A DNA stretch of 64,000 bases from Mesobacterium pallidum. GTDB taxonomy: Bacteria > Pseudomonadota > Alphaproteobacteria > Rhodobacterales > Rhodobacteraceae. The DNA is taken from NCBI RefSeq assembly GCF_019966535.1, contig NZ_JAIMID010000009.1, forward strand, positions 181,916 to 245,915, given 5' to 3'. The translations under genes were made by a program, and so were the position numbers. Under the pieces are notes generated by a model. That model ran no database searches. It worked only from the letters and a program-made list of their open reading frames with translations, and was not told where the DNA came from. Within the stretch, counting starts at the first letter, position 1, and the number at the start of each line of letters is the position of its first letter. Of this stretch, positions 34,979-43,146 are shown in pieces.

Positions 34979-35732
34979 CTTGAGCTCCTGTCATGTAAGA
35001 GGATGCGGGCGCGGCGAGGAAGGTCAGCACGCGGGCTGCCTCTGCCGGATCGCCGAGGCGTCCAAGGGGGATGTTCTTTTTCGCGGCCAGATCGGCGTAC
35101 CAATCGGCGCGGCTTTGGGTCTTGTCCCTGCGCGCCTCGAAGCGGCGCTGCCATTGGTTCGAGTCGATGAGCCCCACGAGGATGGAGTTCACGCGGATCT
35201 CCGGCGCGAGTTCCCGCGCCAGCGATTTCAAGAGGTTCTGCACCCCGGCCCGGGCCGAAGAGGTGCAGACCATGTGCGGTTCGGGCTGAAGCGCCAACAG
35301 CGAGTTGGTGGCAACGATGGCGCCCTGCCCCGAGGCTTTCAGCTGCGGGATGAAGGCGCGGATCGGGCGGATCTGGCTGAAGTATTTCAGCTCCAGCTCC
35401 TCGCGCCAGGCGTCGTCCGTGGTCTCGGCAAAGGTGCTGACGCGGCCTTGCCCTGCGTTGTTGACCAGCGCCGAGGCGCCGCCGAACTCCGCCACCGCTG
35501 CGGCGAAGGCGGTCATGTCGTCCTCGACCAGCACGTTGACCGGCTGGGCAAGGACGCGGTCCTCACCGTATTCGGACGCCAGATCGGCGCGCACGGCCTC
35601 CAGCCGCTCGGCGCCACGGGCGCAGATCGCGACCCGCGCGCCCTCAGTCAGCAGCTGTTTCGCGGTGGCAAGGCCGATGCCGGACGAGCCGCCCGTCACC
35701 ACCACCACCTTGTCTGTCAGTCCAAGATCCAT
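34944..35732 (-). CDS. SDR-family protein lacking the canonical Tyr-x3-Lys
   Basis: 262 aa SDR-fold protein with a good cofactor motif (VTGGSSGIG, about 12-20), NNAG (about 91) and a C-terminal YMTGAQVEISGG. At the active site, S144 is present, but the residues 13 and 17 further on, normally Tyr and Lys, are T157 and R161 (CTSSARAG). It therefore cannot use the standard SDR proton relay. It may catalyse a different reaction or rely on substrate assistance. It lies 3 nt after the extradiol dioxygenase gene. Confidence 0.82.
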   Translation of the reverse strand: MDLGLTDKVVVVTGGSSGIGLATAKQLLTEGARVAICARGAERLEAVRADLASEYGEDRVLAQPVNVLVEDDMTAFAAAVAEFGGASALVNNAGQGRVSTFAETTDDAWREELELKYFSQIRPIRAFIPQLKASGQGAIVATNSLLALQPEPHMVCTSSARAGVQNLLKSLARELAPEIRVNSILVGLIDSNQWQRRFEARRDKTQSRADWYADLAAKKNIPLGRLGDPAEAARVLTFLAAPASSYMTGAQVEISGGVSRFI

Positions 35733-35735
35733 GAC

Positions 35736-36683
35736 TTATTCCGCCGCGTCCTTGGAGGCGTTCGACGGCGGGAAGCCCGGGTCTGGCCGCCCCATCATCA
35801 CCGCGCGCTGCGCCGGCGTCGGCGGGCCGGCGGTCATCCACTGGTCCATCTTTTCGGGCACGTCGCGCGGCCAGACCTGCGCCTCGTGCGTCGCCTCGTC
35901 GATCTGCTGCACCTCGGAGGTGAACTCAATCACGAAACCCGAGGGCGAGACGAAATAGGCAAACGGGTTGTCGCCCGGCCCGTGACGGCCCGGCCCCCAG
36001 CTGGGCACCTGGCCCTTCTGGCGCATACGGCCGATGCCGCGCATGAAATCGTCGATGCTCGCCATCTCGAAGGCGACGTGGTTGACGCTGGCATAGGGCG
36101 CGCGGACCAGCGCGATGCAGTGGTGATCCACCGTCTCCATGTCCGAGGCCGAGCGGAGGAAGACCATCTGGTCGGCCGAATAATCCGAGACCCGAAAGCC
36201 CAGAACATCGCGATACCAGGACTCGACACCCTCCATGTCGGGGGTGTTGATGACGCAATGGGTGATCTTGCGCGGATAGGCGAACTCGGGCTCGGACGGT
36301 TTCATCTCGAGCTCGGTGGTGAAACGCAGCCGGCGGAAATCGGGGTCGAGCATCTCGAACCCGTAGCCGCCGATGAGGTCGTCGAAGACCGCCGGCGCGC
36401 AAAGCACATGGGCACCCGCCGCCAGCACCTGCGCATGCAGCGCATCCATGCTGGCGCGGTCGGGCATGCCGAAATGGATGTAGTCCAGCCCGTAGGTGTC
36501 GCCGTCCTTGAGGCCGTAGACAAAGGGCTCGGCCCCGGTCGCGGCGAGGTAGACGATGCCGTCGCCTTCCTTGGCGATCTTCAGGCCCCAGTCGTTGACG
36601 TAGAACATCTTGGTGGCGGTCATGTTCGGCGCGCGCATGACGACGCTGCGCAGATGACCGACCCGTGCTGTCGGAGTGTTCAT
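35736..36683 (-). CDS. Extradiol ring-cleavage dioxygenase, VOC superfamily (type I)
   Basis: 315 aa two-module vicinal-oxygen-chelate protein. The metal ligands fit H142 (THCVIN), H202 (NHVAF) and E253 (GFVIEFTSE), with spacing close to BphC or catechol 2,3-dioxygenases. The N-terminal module lacks ligands, as normal. It should cleave a catechol-type intermediate by meta fission using Fe(II) and O2. It overlaps the hydrolase stop by 4 nt (ATGA). Confidence 0.87.
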   Translation of the reverse strand: MNTPTARVGHLRSVVMRAPNMTATKMFYVNDWGLKIAKEGDGIVYLAATGAEPFVYGLKDGDTYGLDYIHFGMPDRASMDALHAQVLAAGAHVLCAPAVFDDLIGGYGFEMLDPDFRRLRFTTELEMKPSEPEFAYPRKITHCVINTPDMEGVESWYRDVLGFRVSDYSADQMVFLRSASDMETVDHHCIALVRAPYASVNHVAFEMASIDDFMRGIGRMRQKGQVPSWGPGRHGPGDNPFAYFVSPSGFVIEFTSEVQQIDEATHEAQVWPRDVPEKMDQWMTAGPPTPAQRAVMMGRPDPGFPPSNASKDAAE

Positions 36684-37510
36684 TGGACGGATTCCTTCTT
36701 GCGGGGGGCCGTGGGCTCGGGGCTGGCCCGAAGCGCGGCCGCAAACTCTGCGGGGGTTTCCACGTGGCAGGCGTGTCCGCTGCCCGGGATCTCGTGAATC
36801 TCTGTGCCAAGGGCCGCGGCGGCCGCCTCGGATTGGGCGCGCGGGGTGATGATGTCGCCGGTGCCCCAGATGACCATGGCAGGCGCGGTGACGCGCGAAA
36901 GGCTGTCGACCAGCCGGCCAGAGGCGAGCATCTTCACCGCCTGCCCGTAGCCCGGCATCGTCACCTGCGCCATGGCGTCCACCACGCGGGCCTTCGCCTC
37001 GGGGCGCCCCTCGGGGTCGGCCAGCAGGCGTGGGCCGCGATCCTCGGCCACCGCGCGGGCGCCCTTGAGGTCAATCGCCGCGATGCGGGCGGCGGCGGCC
37101 TCCGACAGGTCGCCCGGCACCTTGCCGTGGCCACAGGCCGAGGCGGCGAGGATCAGCGTATCGACCCGCTCGGGCGCGTCAGCAGCAAAGCGCGCCGCCA
37201 TCAGCGTGCCCAGCGAATGGCCCAGCAGCGTCACCGCCCCCAGCCCCAGCACATCAAGGAAGCGCCCCAGCGCGGCGGCATAATCGGCCTCGGTCGGCCA
37301 TTCGGCGGTCAGCGCTTCCGAGCCGCCATAACCCGGCGCGTTCCAGGCGATCACGTCCCAACCGGCCGGCAGGTGATCCAGCATCGGCCGGAACGACCCG
37401 GCGTTCGAGCCGATGCCATGCAGGCAGACCAGAACCCGGCCCGGCCCCGGGCGACGCCAAAAGGCGATCCCGGCGGCGCGGTCTTCGGTCAGGGGGGCGG
37501 CGGCGGGCAT
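36680..37510 (-). CDS. Alpha/beta hydrolase (meta-cleavage-product hydrolase-like)
   Basis: 276 aa. The oxyanion segment VCLHGIGSNAGSF, nucleophile elbow GHSLG with S99, acid in WGTGDIITP (about D216) and His in GSGHACHVE (about H245) form a full catalytic triad. Encoded next to an extradiol dioxygenase, it probably hydrolyses the carbon-carbon bond of the meta-cleavage product, as MhpC or BphD do; ester or lactone hydrolysis is possible. Confidence 0.85.
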   Translation of the reverse strand: MPAAAPLTEDRAAGIAFWRRPGPGRVLVCLHGIGSNAGSFRPMLDHLPAGWDVIAWNAPGYGGSEALTAEWPTEADYAAALGRFLDVLGLGAVTLLGHSLGTLMAARFAADAPERVDTLILAASACGHGKVPGDLSEAAAARIAAIDLKGARAVAEDRGPRLLADPEGRPEAKARVVDAMAQVTMPGYGQAVKMLASGRLVDSLSRVTAPAMVIWGTGDIITPRAQSEAAAAALGTEIHEIPGSGHACHVETPAEFAAALRASPEPTAPRKKESVQ

Positions 37511-37513
37511 CGC

Positions 37514-38383
37514 TTAGTGCTCCTCGCGGACGAGGTAGTGCAGCACGCGCTTTTCGACGGCGGCGACGGCGAAATAGAGCGCGACGCCGATGACGGTCAG
37601 CAGGATGATCGCGTCGAACACCATGGCCGTGTTGGCCTGGCCCTCGCCATAGGTGATGAGGAAGCCGAGCCCGGTGTTGCCGCCGACCAGCTCGCCCACC
37701 GTGACACCAATCACGGCCAGCGTGGCGCCGATGCGCAGACCGGCAAAGAGGTTCGGCAGCGAGGACGGCACCTCGATCTTGCGGAAGATCGTCCAGCGGT
37801 TCATCGAGTAGACGCGGGCCAGGTTCACGAGGTCACGGTCCACCGTCTTCATGCTTTGAAGCACGTTCACGAGGATCGGGAAGAACACGATCAGCACGGT
37901 CACCAGCAGCTTGGGGATCGAATTGTAGCCGAACCACATGATGAAGAGCGGCGCAAAGGCGACCTTGGGCGCGATCTGCAGCGCAAGGATGTAGGGCGAG
38001 AGCACCCGCTCCATCAGGCGCGACATGCCCAGCAGATAGCCACAGGCCGCGCCCAGCAGGCCGCCCAGGACAAAGCCCAGCAGCGCCGAGGTCAGCGTCG
38101 ACATGAAGTGGCGCAGCAGGTCCTCGCGCGCGGCAAGGCGGCCGAATTCGGCCATGCAATCCGAGAAGGTCGGGATGATGTAGCGGGGCAGCCCGAGCGC
38201 GGGCGGCAGGAATTCCCAGATGGCGATGACGATGACGCCAAGGCCGATGATGGCGGCAATCTCGGTCTGGTTGCCGCCAAGGGTGTTACGCAGGCCAAGG
38301 AAGGTCGTCGCCTGCCGGCCCGGGCCGCTGCCGGACCCTTTCGGGTCCGGTGCGAGTTTCGTTTGCGTGTCTGCCATGGCCAT
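37514..38383 (-). CDS. ABC transporter permease, SsuC/TauC type
   Basis: 289 aa with about six membrane helices and the EAA-like loop VYSMNRWTIFRKIEVPSSLPNLFAGLRIG, typical of taurine, sulfonate or aromatic importers. The ATG at 38383 overlaps the binding-protein stop (TAATG). Works with the ATPase at 39463 and the binding protein at 38383-39375, importing the pathway substrate. Confidence 0.9.
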   Translation of the reverse strand: MAMADTQTKLAPDPKGSGSGPGRQATTFLGLRNTLGGNQTEIAAIIGLGVIVIAIWEFLPPALGLPRYIIPTFSDCMAEFGRLAAREDLLRHFMSTLTSALLGFVLGGLLGAACGYLLGMSRLMERVLSPYILALQIAPKVAFAPLFIMWFGYNSIPKLLVTVLIVFFPILVNVLQSMKTVDRDLVNLARVYSMNRWTIFRKIEVPSSLPNLFAGLRIGATLAVIGVTVGELVGGNTGLGFLITYGEGQANTAMVFDAIILLTVIGVALYFAVAAVEKRVLHYLVREEH

Positions 38384-39375
38384 TATTCCGCACCCACGAA
38401 GGCGTTGGTGTAGACGTCATCCAGCGGCAGCTTTTCGCTGATGATGCCGGCCTCGGCGTAGAAATCCATCACGGTCTGCACGCGGTCGGCCTCGAAGGCG
38501 CCCATGGTCTGGCCCTCGTCGGTGGCATAGACCAGCTCGGTGTAACGGCGCATGCGGTCTTCGAGCATGGCGGCCTTGCCCTCGAACTGCGGCAGGAAGC
38601 CTTCCAGCAGCTCGGCCGAACCGGCCGGGTCGGTCATCACGTCTTCCATTCCGCGCAGGGTGGCGGTGACAAAGCCCTTGACCACCTCGGGGCGGGTTTC
38701 GATCATCTTGTCCGAGGCGAGGATGGCCTGCGCCATGGCCGGAAACAGGTCATTGATAGGGATGATCTTGATCGGCACGCCCGCATCCTCGATCGAGGCG
38801 GCCCAGTCCGGCGTGCCGGCGATGGCGTCAAGATCGCCCGAGATCATCAGCTGCACCATTCCGGCCGGGCCGACGGCGCGCACATCGACGTCATCGCGCG
38901 TCAGGCCGGCCGAGGAGAGCGCGGCAAGCAGGTTGTAGAAGGTGGTGTCCTGGAAGGCGAGCACGCCGACCGGGTGCCCCTTGAGGCCCGCGATATCCGC
39001 CGCCCCGCTGTCCTCGCGGATGACGATCTGCACCAGTGCCTTGCCGCCCAGCAGGGCCACGGCCTTCACCGGCAGCCCGTTCGGGCGCACGATGATCGAG
39101 GTGTCGCCGATGCCGCCGCCAAGGTCCGCATTGCCGACCGCGACCTGCTTGGCCACGTCCGCGCCGCCCTTGCCGACAGCCCAGCTGACGTCGAGCCCTT
39201 CTTCTTCGTAGTAGCCCTTTGCGCGGGCCACCTGGAACGGGGTGAAGGCCGGCAGGAAGTCGGGCGCCGGGAAGAGGTAGCTGACCTTTTCCAGCTCAGC
39301 CGCCCATGCGGCCGGTACCGTCGCAAGAGCCGTGGCCGTGGCCAGAGCGGCCGCTTTGAGAAATCCGAAAGTCAT
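38383..39375 (-). CDS. ABC transporter substrate-binding protein, SsuA/NMT1 type
   Basis: 330 aa precursor with a signal peptide ending near AWA/AEL (about residue 25). The mature part is an NMT1/THI5-like SBP: FTPFQVARAKGYYEEEGLDV, GNADLGGGIGDTS. This family binds sulfonates, nitrate, thiamine precursors and aromatic acids such as phthalate. Strong AAGGAG 7 nt upstream, and a stem-loop just before the ribosome site. Ligand unknown; the operon suggests an aromatic compound. Confidence 0.9.
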   Translation of the reverse strand: MTFGFLKAAALATATALATVPAAWAAELEKVSYLFPAPDFLPAFTPFQVARAKGYYEEEGLDVSWAVGKGGADVAKQVAVGNADLGGGIGDTSIIVRPNGLPVKAVALLGGKALVQIVIREDSGAADIAGLKGHPVGVLAFQDTTFYNLLAALSSAGLTRDDVDVRAVGPAGMVQLMISGDLDAIAGTPDWAASIEDAGVPIKIIPINDLFPAMAQAILASDKMIETRPEVVKGFVTATLRGMEDVMTDPAGSAELLEGFLPQFEGKAAMLEDRMRRYTELVYATDEGQTMGAFEADRVQTVMDFYAEAGIISEKLPLDDVYTNAFVGAE

Positions 39376-39393
39376 CTTTTTGCTCCTTGTTGG

Positions 39394-39433
39394 CCGGCCC
39401 CCCTGTCGGGCCGGATTTGGTGAACCGGGTTCA
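39394..39433 (-). promoter_or_regulatory. Intercistronic hairpin and palindrome ahead of the SBP gene
   Basis: Between the ATPase and binding-protein genes, CCGGCCC (39394-39400) pairs with GGGCCGG (39408-39414), and TGAACCGGGTTCA (39421-39433) is a perfect palindrome. On the minus-strand transcript both lie upstream of the binding-protein ribosome site. They may be RNA-processing or stabilising structures raising binding-protein levels; the palindrome could also be a protein site. Confidence 0.45.
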
Positions 39434-39462
39434 GCGCGCAGCTGCCCCAGCGTTTCCGCGGC

Positions 39463-40242
39463 TCAGGCCGCTTGATCCTCGAGATGAAGAAGATCGAACA
39501 AGCGTTTGACGTAATTGCCGCATTTCGATTCCATCGAACGCGCAAGCGGGTCGGTCCGGTTGCCCAGCTCGATCGGGAATTCATCGACCACCGTGCCCGG
39601 CCGGCCCGACATGCAGACCACGCGGTCGGACATGATGACGGCCTCGTTCAGGTCGTGGGTGATCAGAACGCAGGTCACGCCGGCCTCGGCGATGGTACGG
39701 GCGAAGTGGCGTTGCAGCACCAGCTTGGTCTGCGCGTCGAGCGCCGAGAACGGCTCGTCCAGCAGGATGATGTCGGGCTCGATCACCAGCGTCCGGGCCA
39801 GCGCCGCGCGCTGCCGCATACCGCCCGACAGCTGGTGCGGGTACTTGTCGGCGAACTCGGCCAGCTTCATCCTTTCCAGCTCGAGCATGGCGCGCTCGCG
39901 CCGCTCGGCCTTGGAGATCTTCTTTTCCTCCAGCCCGAACTCGACGTTCTTGACGATGGACCGCCAGGGCAGCAGCAGGTCTTTTTGCAGCATGAAGCCG
40001 ACTTCGGGCCGGGTGCCCACGACCTTCTCGCCGTCGATCAGCACCTCGCCTTCGGTCGGCGCATAGAGCCCCGACACCATGTTGAGGATCGTCGACTTGC
40101 CACAGCCCGAGGGCCCGACGACCGACACCAGTTCCCCGGCGGCGACGGAAAAGCTCATATCTTCGACCGCGCGCACCTGGTGGCCGGTCTTGCGGTCGGT
40201 AAAGACCTTGGTGATCCCTTTGAGTTCCAGGCTGGATGTCAT
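39463..40242 (-). CDS. ABC transporter ATP-binding protein, SsuB/TauB type
   Basis: 259 aa ATPase with Walker A GPSGCGKST, Q-loop MLQKDLLLPW, signature LSGGMRQRAALARTL, Walker B IILLDEPFSALD and the H-loop ITHDLNEA. It closely matches ATPases of nitrate, sulfonate or aromatic-acid importers. AGGGAA precedes the start. It separates the oxygenase pair from the binding-protein and permease genes in the same operon. Confidence 0.92.
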   Translation of the reverse strand: MTSSLELKGITKVFTDRKTGHQVRAVEDMSFSVAAGELVSVVGPSGCGKSTILNMVSGLYAPTEGEVLIDGEKVVGTRPEVGFMLQKDLLLPWRSIVKNVEFGLEEKKISKAERRERAMLELERMKLAEFADKYPHQLSGGMRQRAALARTLVIEPDIILLDEPFSALDAQTKLVLQRHFARTIAEAGVTCVLITHDLNEAVIMSDRVVCMSGRPGTVVDEFPIELGNRTDPLARSMESKCGNYVKRLFDLLHLEDQAA

Positions 40243-40270
40243 GTCGCGTTCCCTGTTGTCCGTTGCGTCC

Positions 40271-40900
40271 TCAGCTCCACAGGTAGCCGTAGAGCGTGAG
40301 CTGCGAGGTGAGGCGGGTCAGCCCCGTCCCCTCGCCCATGCGGACATCGCGCAGCCATGTCCGTCCGTGAATTTCCATGCCGGTGGCGTTAAGCCGCGAG
40401 GCAAAGCGCGCGCCCTGCGCCCACAGCCCGCCCCAGGCATCCGTGCCCTCCATCGACACCGGCGCGGCAAAGCGCGTGCCGGGGATCGACAGGCTGCCAA
40501 GCACCTGCATCGCATCAAGAAAAGCGGTGCCCTGCACCTCGGCCCCGTCCAGCACCAGCGCGCCCCAGAACTCGGCCTTGCTGAGGCTCAGCTCCCCGGC
40601 GATCACCGACCCGTCGAGCCGCAAATCGTTGCCGAACCGCGCGCCCTCGCCCGAGAGCTTGGCCTCGAACCGGCAGTCGCGCAGCCACGACAGGCCCCGG
40701 GTGGTCGCGCCGTCCAGCAGCACCGGCCCTTCGAACAGGCTGCCCGAAAGGTCAAAGCCGCAGAGCTCGCGCCCGCGCAGGTCCAGCGCGCCGGTGACGC
40801 GCCGGTCCCGCAGGTCCACGGCCTCCTTGGGGGTGAAGGGCACGGTCAGCGCCCCCACCACCTCGGCGGCCGGGATCGGGGTGAGCGGCGCGTCCTTCAT
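40271..40900 (-). CDS. Beta-helix / pentapeptide-like protein associated with Rieske oxygenase
   Basis: 209 aa. Most of the sequence is a run of short strand-turn repeats (LDLRGRELCGFDLSGSLFEG and similar), as expected of a right-handed beta helix related to pentapeptide repeats. There is no signal peptide. The start at 40900 overlaps the Rieske stop by one base (TGATG), so the proteins are translationally coupled. Function unknown; the coupling suggests a partner or subunit of the oxygenase. Confidence 0.65.
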   Translation of the reverse strand: MKDAPLTPIPAAEVVGALTVPFTPKEAVDLRDRRVTGALDLRGRELCGFDLSGSLFEGPVLLDGATTRGLSWLRDCRFEAKLSGEGARFGNDLRLDGSVIAGELSLSKAEFWGALVLDGAEVQGTAFLDAMQVLGSLSIPGTRFAAPVSMEGTDAWGGLWAQGARFASRLNATGMEIHGRTWLRDVRMGEGTGLTRLTSQLTLYGYLWS

Positions 40901-41955
40901 CACGCGCTCTGGCTCTTGGCCGCCTCGGCCGCGTCGAGCGCCTTGAAGTGCTCTTTCGCGCGGCGCACCATCATCTGCCGCAGCCGGCTGACGCCGATGT
41001 CGTGCTGGTAGAGCATCTCGCGGCGGCGGGCGTCTTCGGGGATCGATTCCAGCATCTCGCGGTCCTGTTCCAGCACGAACCAGTGCCGGTCTTCGAGGAA
41101 GGCGCGATAGAGGAACCGCCAGCTTTCCGCGGCCAACCCCTGCACCTGGCGGCAACGCCAGAAGAAGGAGTGATGCGTGTGCTCGTCGATCGCCACGGCG
41201 AACCCGATGATGCGGAACGGGCCGCCCGGGCCGGCACCATCGGGGTACGGGATGTCGAGGCGGAAGAACATCGTGGCCTCGTCCATCACCACCTCGGTGC
41301 TGTCCAGGTTGACGCCCTTCTGGCCCACCCGCTCGATCACGAAGCCGTCCTTGGTCCGGTCGAGGTTCATGGTGTCCTGCTTGGACCCGTAGGCCAGCGT
41401 GAAGCTGTCATTGTGCAGGTAGCTGGCGTGCATCGGGTCGGCCGCGTTGTCGAGCGACAGGCGGTACGAGCAATCCCAGTGCACCATGCAGGGGAAGACC
41501 TGCCATTCGCCGTTGGTGAATTCCACGGGCGGCACAAAGGCGGGCGCCTCGGGCCGGTCGGCCGAGGGCAGGTAGATGAAGATCGCGCCGCCGGCTTCCT
41601 CGCAGGCGTAGTGGGTCAGCGCCTTGCGGCCTTCCAGCGCGCAATCGGGCATGGCGGGCACGCGGGCCACGACGCCCTCGCCGTCCACGGACACACCGTG
41701 GTAGCGGCAGGCGATGTTGCCGTCCTGCACGACGCCAAGGCTCAGCTTGGCGCCGCGGTGGGGGCAGAAATCCTCGACGCAGCGGACCTTGCCCTTGCCG
41801 TCGCGCCACATGACCAGTTGTTCACCGGCGATCTTGCGCGCCAGCGGCTTGCCGGTCTTGACCTGCACCGAGGTCGCCACCGGCACCCAGAAGCCGCGCA
41901 GCCCGCGGCTGATGTAATCGTCGACCCGGTCGCGGCCTTTTTCCTGCACTTGCAT
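40900..41955 (-). CDS. Rieske non-heme iron oxygenase, catalytic subunit
   Basis: 351 aa. The Rieske [2Fe-2S] ligands are C64/H66 (CPHRG) and C83/H86 (CRYHG). The mononuclear iron site is in DNAADPMHASYLH with D173, H176 and H181. Length and layout resemble phthalate or vanillate demethylase-type oxygenases, which have one catalytic subunit. No ferredoxin is present; the reductase and flavodoxin at the operon's end could supply electrons. AGGAGAGAG precedes the ATG. Confidence 0.9.
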   Translation of the reverse strand: MQVQEKGRDRVDDYISRGLRGFWVPVATSVQVKTGKPLARKIAGEQLVMWRDGKGKVRCVEDFCPHRGAKLSLGVVQDGNIACRYHGVSVDGEGVVARVPAMPDCALEGRKALTHYACEEAGGAIFIYLPSADRPEAPAFVPPVEFTNGEWQVFPCMVHWDCSYRLSLDNAADPMHASYLHNDSFTLAYGSKQDTMNLDRTKDGFVIERVGQKGVNLDSTEVVMDEATMFFRLDIPYPDGAGPGGPFRIIGFAVAIDEHTHHSFFWRCRQVQGLAAESWRFLYRAFLEDRHWFVLEQDREMLESIPEDARRREMLYQHDIGVSRLRQMMVRRAKEHFKALDAAEAAKSQSA

Positions 41956-41970
41956 CGTCTCTCTCCTGTC

Positions 41971-42231
41971 TCAGGCGCCGATGCCATGTTCGGCATGGGC
42001 CGCGTCATGGGAGGCGTTGATCGCTTTCAGCTCGGCCTCGAACACCTCGAGCGTCCAGGCCCCGGTCTCGCCCGAGGGGCGCGCGTCGCCGCGTTCGTTC
42101 AGCTTGTCGACGACCTTGGCGAAGTCATGAAGGCCGGTCTCGTAGATCCGCTCGAGCGCGTTGGCGAAGGCCAGTTCGGCCTCGGTCAACGGACGGCCGC
42201 GGGACTGATTTTTCAGGGCTGGATCCTGCAT
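41971..42231 (-). CDS. Small recombinase-like helix-turn-helix protein
   Basis: 86 aa. The segment GRPLTEAELAFANALERIYETGLHDFAKVVDKLNE resembles the recombinase-like HTH small proteins often found next to Rieske oxygenase genes. The start at 42231 has a GGGGAG site; the longer frame from 42276 begins inside the palindrome and lacks a ribosome site. It is the first gene of the 15-gene operon. DNA binding is inferred from the fold only; it may instead be an oxygenase accessory. Confidence 0.65.
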   Translation of the reverse strand: MQDPALKNQSRGRPLTEAELAFANALERIYETGLHDFAKVVDKLNERGDARPSGETGAWTLEVFEAELKAINASHDAAHAEHGIGA

Positions 42232-42270
42232 CGTGCTGTCTCCCCTGGCTGGGTGCTGGTGTTTGCGTTT

Positions 42271-42284
42271 GTTCATTTATGAAC
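42271..42284. promoter_or_regulatory. Perfect palindrome in the divergent promoter of the catabolic operon
   Basis: GTTCATTTATGAAC is a perfect inverted repeat with a 2 nt centre, in an AT-rich stretch between the minus-strand operon (starts 42231) and plus-strand genes (starts 42372). The downstream regulator at 43147 belongs to the IclR family, whose operators are short palindromes, so this is the best candidate binding site. Confidence 0.6.
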
Positions 42285-42371
42285 GTGTTGTTCTTATTTG
42301 CAAGCATGCCGATTCGGGCTATGCTGATCAAGAACTTTCGCAACGAGACCCAGAAACAGGAGGTGGAAAGA

Positions 42372-42695
42372 ATGAGCGAAACGATCATGCTCACGGTCTT
42401 TCTCAAGCACGACCAGTCCCAGAATCTCGAGCAGATTCAATCGCATCTGTCCGAACAGGATTGGTGGACCGGCTTTCCGCCGAAGGGTGCTGAAATTCTT
42501 AGCTGGAATGTGGTCATGGGGATCGGCCAGGTCGTCACCCTGCGCATGCCGCCCGAGATTCTGCCGAAAGTGAACGTGGAACTGGAACGCCGCGCCTGGG
42601 GCGTGTTCGAGACCGAGTTCTTCCCGACCTACGATTTCATCCCCGTGCGCGAGCGTCTCGCGCGCGAAGATGCGGAGCGCAAATCCAATGGGTGA
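42372..42695 (+). CDS. Conserved small protein of unknown function (107 aa)
   Basis: Soluble protein starting MSETIMLTVFLKHDQSQNLE. The beta-alpha-beta pattern (IMLTVFLKH, GIGQVVTLRMPPEILPKVNVELE) suggests a ferredoxin-like dimeric alpha+beta barrel, as in muconolactone isomerase, but no family is recognised. AGGAGGT lies about 7 nt upstream. It overlaps the RidA gene by 8 nt, and the divergent catabolic operon links it to the pathway. Confidence 0.7.
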   Translation: MSETIMLTVFLKHDQSQNLEQIQSHLSEQDWWTGFPPKGAEILSWNVVMGIGQVVTLRMPPEILPKVNVELERRAWGVFETEFFPTYDFIPVRERLAREDAERKSNG

Positions 42696-43071
42696 GCTGC
42701 GCGAAGTGACCGCCCCCGGCATCCCGGCCGCCGTGCCGGGCCTGTTCTCGAACGCCGTGGTCTGCGACGGGGTCGTCTATGTCTCGGGCCAGCATGCGGG
42801 CGGGTCCGAGGGTCTTGCGGAGATGACCATGTACGACCAGGCGCGCGAGGCGCTGCGCCGCGTCCAGGCGCTGGTCGAGGCGGCGGGCAGCGACATCACC
42901 CGCGTGACCAAGATCACCGTCCTTGTCATCGACATGTCGCAACGGGCCGAGGTGACGCGCGCCCGCAAGGAGGTTTTCACCGGCCCCCTGCCCGCCGCGA
43001 CCATGGCCGAGGTTAGCGGTTTCGTGGACCCGGCCCTCATGGTTGAAATTGAGGCAATTGCGCATCTATGA
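42688..43071 (+). CDS. RidA/YjgF-family protein (imine deaminase-like)
   Basis: 127 aa RidA-fold protein with typical VVYVSGQHAG, QAREALRRVQALVEAAGSDITRVTKITVLV and PAATMAEVSGF segments. The canonical C-terminal Arg of RidA proper (usually in an R-x-x-V context) is not obvious, so it may belong to another Rid subgroup. The family hydrolyses reactive enamines or imines. Its placement opposite an operon with an aspartate-dehydrogenase-like gene suggests imine intermediates in the pathway. Start chosen at 42688; an in-frame ATG at 42670 is also possible. Confidence 0.82.
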   Translation: MGELREVTAPGIPAAVPGLFSNAVVCDGVVYVSGQHAGGSEGLAEMTMYDQAREALRRVQALVEAAGSDITRVTKITVLVIDMSQRAEVTRARKEVFTGPLPAATMAEVSGFVDPALMVEIEAIAHL

Positions 43072-43146
43072 GGCGCCCACGCCAAGGACCGGTGCAAAGC
43101 GGCTTGGTGCCGCTTTCGCCCCTTACTAGAAGGAAGGCATAACGAG

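Noticed and set aside
39421..42284. The palindromes TGAACCGGGTTCA and GTTCATTTATGAAC as two copies of one operator
   Set aside because: Their half-sites face in opposite directions (TGAAC..GTTCA versus GTTCA..TGAAC), so they are not the same site.
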